From OMOG01 sp041485845 (GTDB lineage: Bacteria > Acidobacteriota > Terriglobia > Bryobacterales > Bryobacteraceae), in contig JBGPKH010000498.1 in the NCBI GenBank assembly GCA_041485845.1, positions 1 to 6,928 of the forward strand: a DNA stretch of 6,928 nt, given 5' to 3'. The notes beneath the pieces are model-generated. The model saw only the letters and a list, made by a program, of their open reading frames with translations, was not told where the DNA came from and did not search any database. The position numbers and the translations under genes were made by a program. Positions 6,125 through 6,928 of this stretch are shown in pieces; the first letter of the stretch is position 1; each line of letters opens with the position of its first letter.

Positions 6125-6758
6125 TTTTCGCTCCTCCCTTCATGGTCTTGGCAGCCTGCAGCGCCGCCTTGCGGACACCCATATAGGTGCCGCAGCGGCA
6201 CAGGTTGCCGCCCAGTCCGTGCTTCACGTCTTCCTCGGTGCAGTTGGGATGCTCATCGAGGAAGCCCTTGCACGCCATGACGAATCCCGGCGTGCAGTAG
6301 CCGCACTGTTGGGCGTCGTTGTCCCAGAAGGCCTGCGACACCGGGTGCAGCGCGTTGCCGGCGGCCAGACCTTCGATGGTTTCAATGTTCTTGCCTTGCG
6401 CGTCGACCGCCAGGACCGTGCATGCGTAGACCGTCTTTCCGCCCATGATGACGGTGCAGGCCCCGCAGGTACCGCGATCGCAGACGCGCTTCGCCCCGGT
6501 GAGGTCGAGATAATTGCGCAGCGCATCGACCAGGGTGACGCGGGGCTCGACCGAGAGCTTGACGGGTTTGCCGTTGAGATTGAGTGTAATCGGAACCGGG
6601 CCGGGCCCCGCCACACTAGGTGGCGCCGCGGGCGCCTCTTGTTCCAGGAGGCCCGTTCCCAGCGCGCCGCTGCCGATCCCCACGCGTTGAATAAATCCGC
6701 GGCGGGAGAATCCGGACTTCGGCTGAACCGGGAGTTCGGGATCTTTTCGTGAACTCAC
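6117..6758 (-). CDS. [2Fe-2S] small subunit of a molybdenum hydroxylase, with twin-arginine signal
   Basis: A 213-residue CoxS/YagT-like subunit. The N-terminus has a twin-arginine motif, FSRRGFIQ (17-24), then a weakly hydrophobic VGIGSGALGTGLL (26-38) and APAAPP (42-47) as a possible signal peptidase region. This predicts Tat export of the folded, cofactor-loaded complex. The plant-type ferredoxin domain has cysteines at 93, 98, 101 and 113 (CDRGTCGACTV). The helical second-cluster domain has CGYC (152-155) and CRC (187-189), with Gln151 beside the Mo cofactor as in the family. All eight ligands are present. The start is a GTG supported by AGGAAGG (6771-6765), 6 nt upstream; no ATG lies near that position. 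It is the first gene of the operon and its last codons overlap the large-subunit start. Family members carry electrons from Mo to FAD. E. coli PaoA is also Tat-exported, so this may be a periplasmic aldehyde or heterocycle oxidoreductase. Confidence 0.94.
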   Translation of the reverse strand: MSSRKDPELPVQPKSGFSRRGFIQRVGIGSGALGTGLLEQEAPAAPPSVAGPGPVPITLNLNGKPVKLSVEPRVTLVDALRNYLDLTGAKRVCDRGTCGACTVIMGGKTVYACTVLAVDAQGKNIETIEGLAAGNALHPVSQAFWDNDAQQCGYCTPGFVMACKGFLDEHPNCTEEDVKHGLGGNLCRCGTYMGVRKAALQAAKTMKGGAKNG

Positions 6759-6764
6759 CAGACA

Positions 6765-6771
6765 CCTTCCT
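6765..6771 (-). promoter_or_regulatory. Ribosome binding site deciding the GTG start of the small subunit
   Basis: AGGAAGG read leftward, ending 6 nt before the GTG at 6758-6756. No ATG is available in frame near this position, and the Tat motif begins 17 codons in, so this site fixes the start. Confidence 0.75.
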
Positions 6772-6798
6772 TTCGTGCTGTTCGTCGGATCTTTATAT

Positions 6799-6827
6799 TT
6801 TATGCCAGATCAGGGGAATCGAGACAA
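6799..6827 (-). promoter_or_regulatory. Candidate sigma70-type promoter of the molybdenum hydroxylase operon
   Basis: Read leftward, TTGTCT (6827-6822) and CATAAA (6804-6799) are separated by 17 bp; each matches its consensus hexamer at four of six positions. They lie in an AT-rich island (about 6791-6840), distinct from the GC-rich surroundings. Initiation near 6791 would give a leader of about 33 nt before the GTG. Other alignments of the -10 (for example TAAAAT with a longer spacer) are possible. Pattern evidence only. Confidence 0.3.
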
Positions 6828-6928
6828 ATATATCAAAAGATTCGGGGGTGTGGGGAGGGGGCGGTTCCTCACCAATTCGGTTCCTGGCGGGTTCTTGCCT
6901 GCCACAGTGGACAGAAGGCGGAGCCCGG

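Larger units (their letters stand above)
6759..6928. other. Upstream intergenic region of the hydroxylase operon, no supported gene
   Basis: No reading frame here has convincing protein character. Besides the candidate promoter and ribosome binding site, it holds a G-rich tract on the + strand (6844-6864, runs of five, four and five G). There are direct repeats CGGTTCCT at 6862-6869 and 6878-6885, with a weaker CGGGTTCT at 6888-6895. An imperfect 7-bp inverted repeat, TGGCGGG / CCTGCCA, is at 6885-6904 with a 6-nt loop. These could be regulator sites or remnants of another repeat; the sequence does not decide. Confidence 0.45.

Noticed and set aside
3917..6280. Very long + strand open frame (787 codons) antisense to the large subunit
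   Set aside because: It mirrors the codon structure of the real large-subunit gene, is rich in Arg, His, Gly and Ala as GC-rich shadow frames are, and has no recognisable domain. The minus-strand protein has all family motifs.
6788..6811. Inverted repeat GATCT / AGATC around the candidate -10 as an operator
   Set aside because: Arms of only 5 bp with a 14-bp spacer are expected by chance, and no regulator gene is nearby to support it.
6869..6928. Open minus-strand stretch of 19 codons from the window edge to a TGA, as the tail of an upstream gene
   Set aside because: It is too short, shows no recognisable family end, and another frame is equally open.

Overview
The window is GC-rich and densely coded, and looks like a chromosomal piece from an Acidobacteriota-type soil bacterium, possibly the Solibacter/Bryobacterales group. 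That placement is inference from gene content: a periplasm-directed three-subunit molybdenum hydroxylase, an S53 protease with a CARDB domain, an exported DUF1326-like protein, and short GTAG-headed palindromes between genes. No rRNA or other phylogenetic marker is present.

Layout: the left edge carries the 3' end of a rightward gene (1-852) for a secreted sedolisin-family (S53) protease with a C-terminal CARDB domain. All other genes point left. In their direction of transcription, from the right edge: an AT-rich probable promoter region (about 6759-6928); a molybdenum hydroxylase operon with the [2Fe-2S] subunit bearing a twin-arginine signal (6117-6758), the molybdopterin-binding large subunit (3947-6124) and the FAD-binding subunit (2970-3947); a 61-residue six-cysteine protein just downstream (2746-2931); an exported DUF1326-like protein (1995-2687); a short coiled-coil protein (1588-1932); and a metallo-beta-lactamase-fold hydrolase of the UPF0173/COG2220 type (892-1584), convergent with the protease gene.

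The three hydroxylase subunits should form one enzyme: electrons pass from substrate at the Mo centre through two [2Fe-2S] clusters to FAD. Start and stop codons overlap at both junctions (8 nt and 1 nt). Only the small subunit has an export signal, so the complex is probably assembled in the cytoplasm and exported whole by Tat, as in E. coli PaoABC. The FAD subunit lacks most of the extra cysteines that hold a [4Fe-4S] cluster in PaoB-like proteins.

The most unusual non-coding feature is a family of three near-identical palindromes (866-890, 1975-1998, 2725-2749), all in one orientation and each at the 3' end of a leftward gene. In the leftward reading each begins GTAG (once GTGG) followed by a perfect 9-bp-arm hairpin, the architecture of REP elements mobilised by RAYT transposases. 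In two copies the TAG of the GTAG head is the stop codon of the adjacent gene. I see no CRISPR array, tRNA, rRNA, insertion sequence or phage gene.
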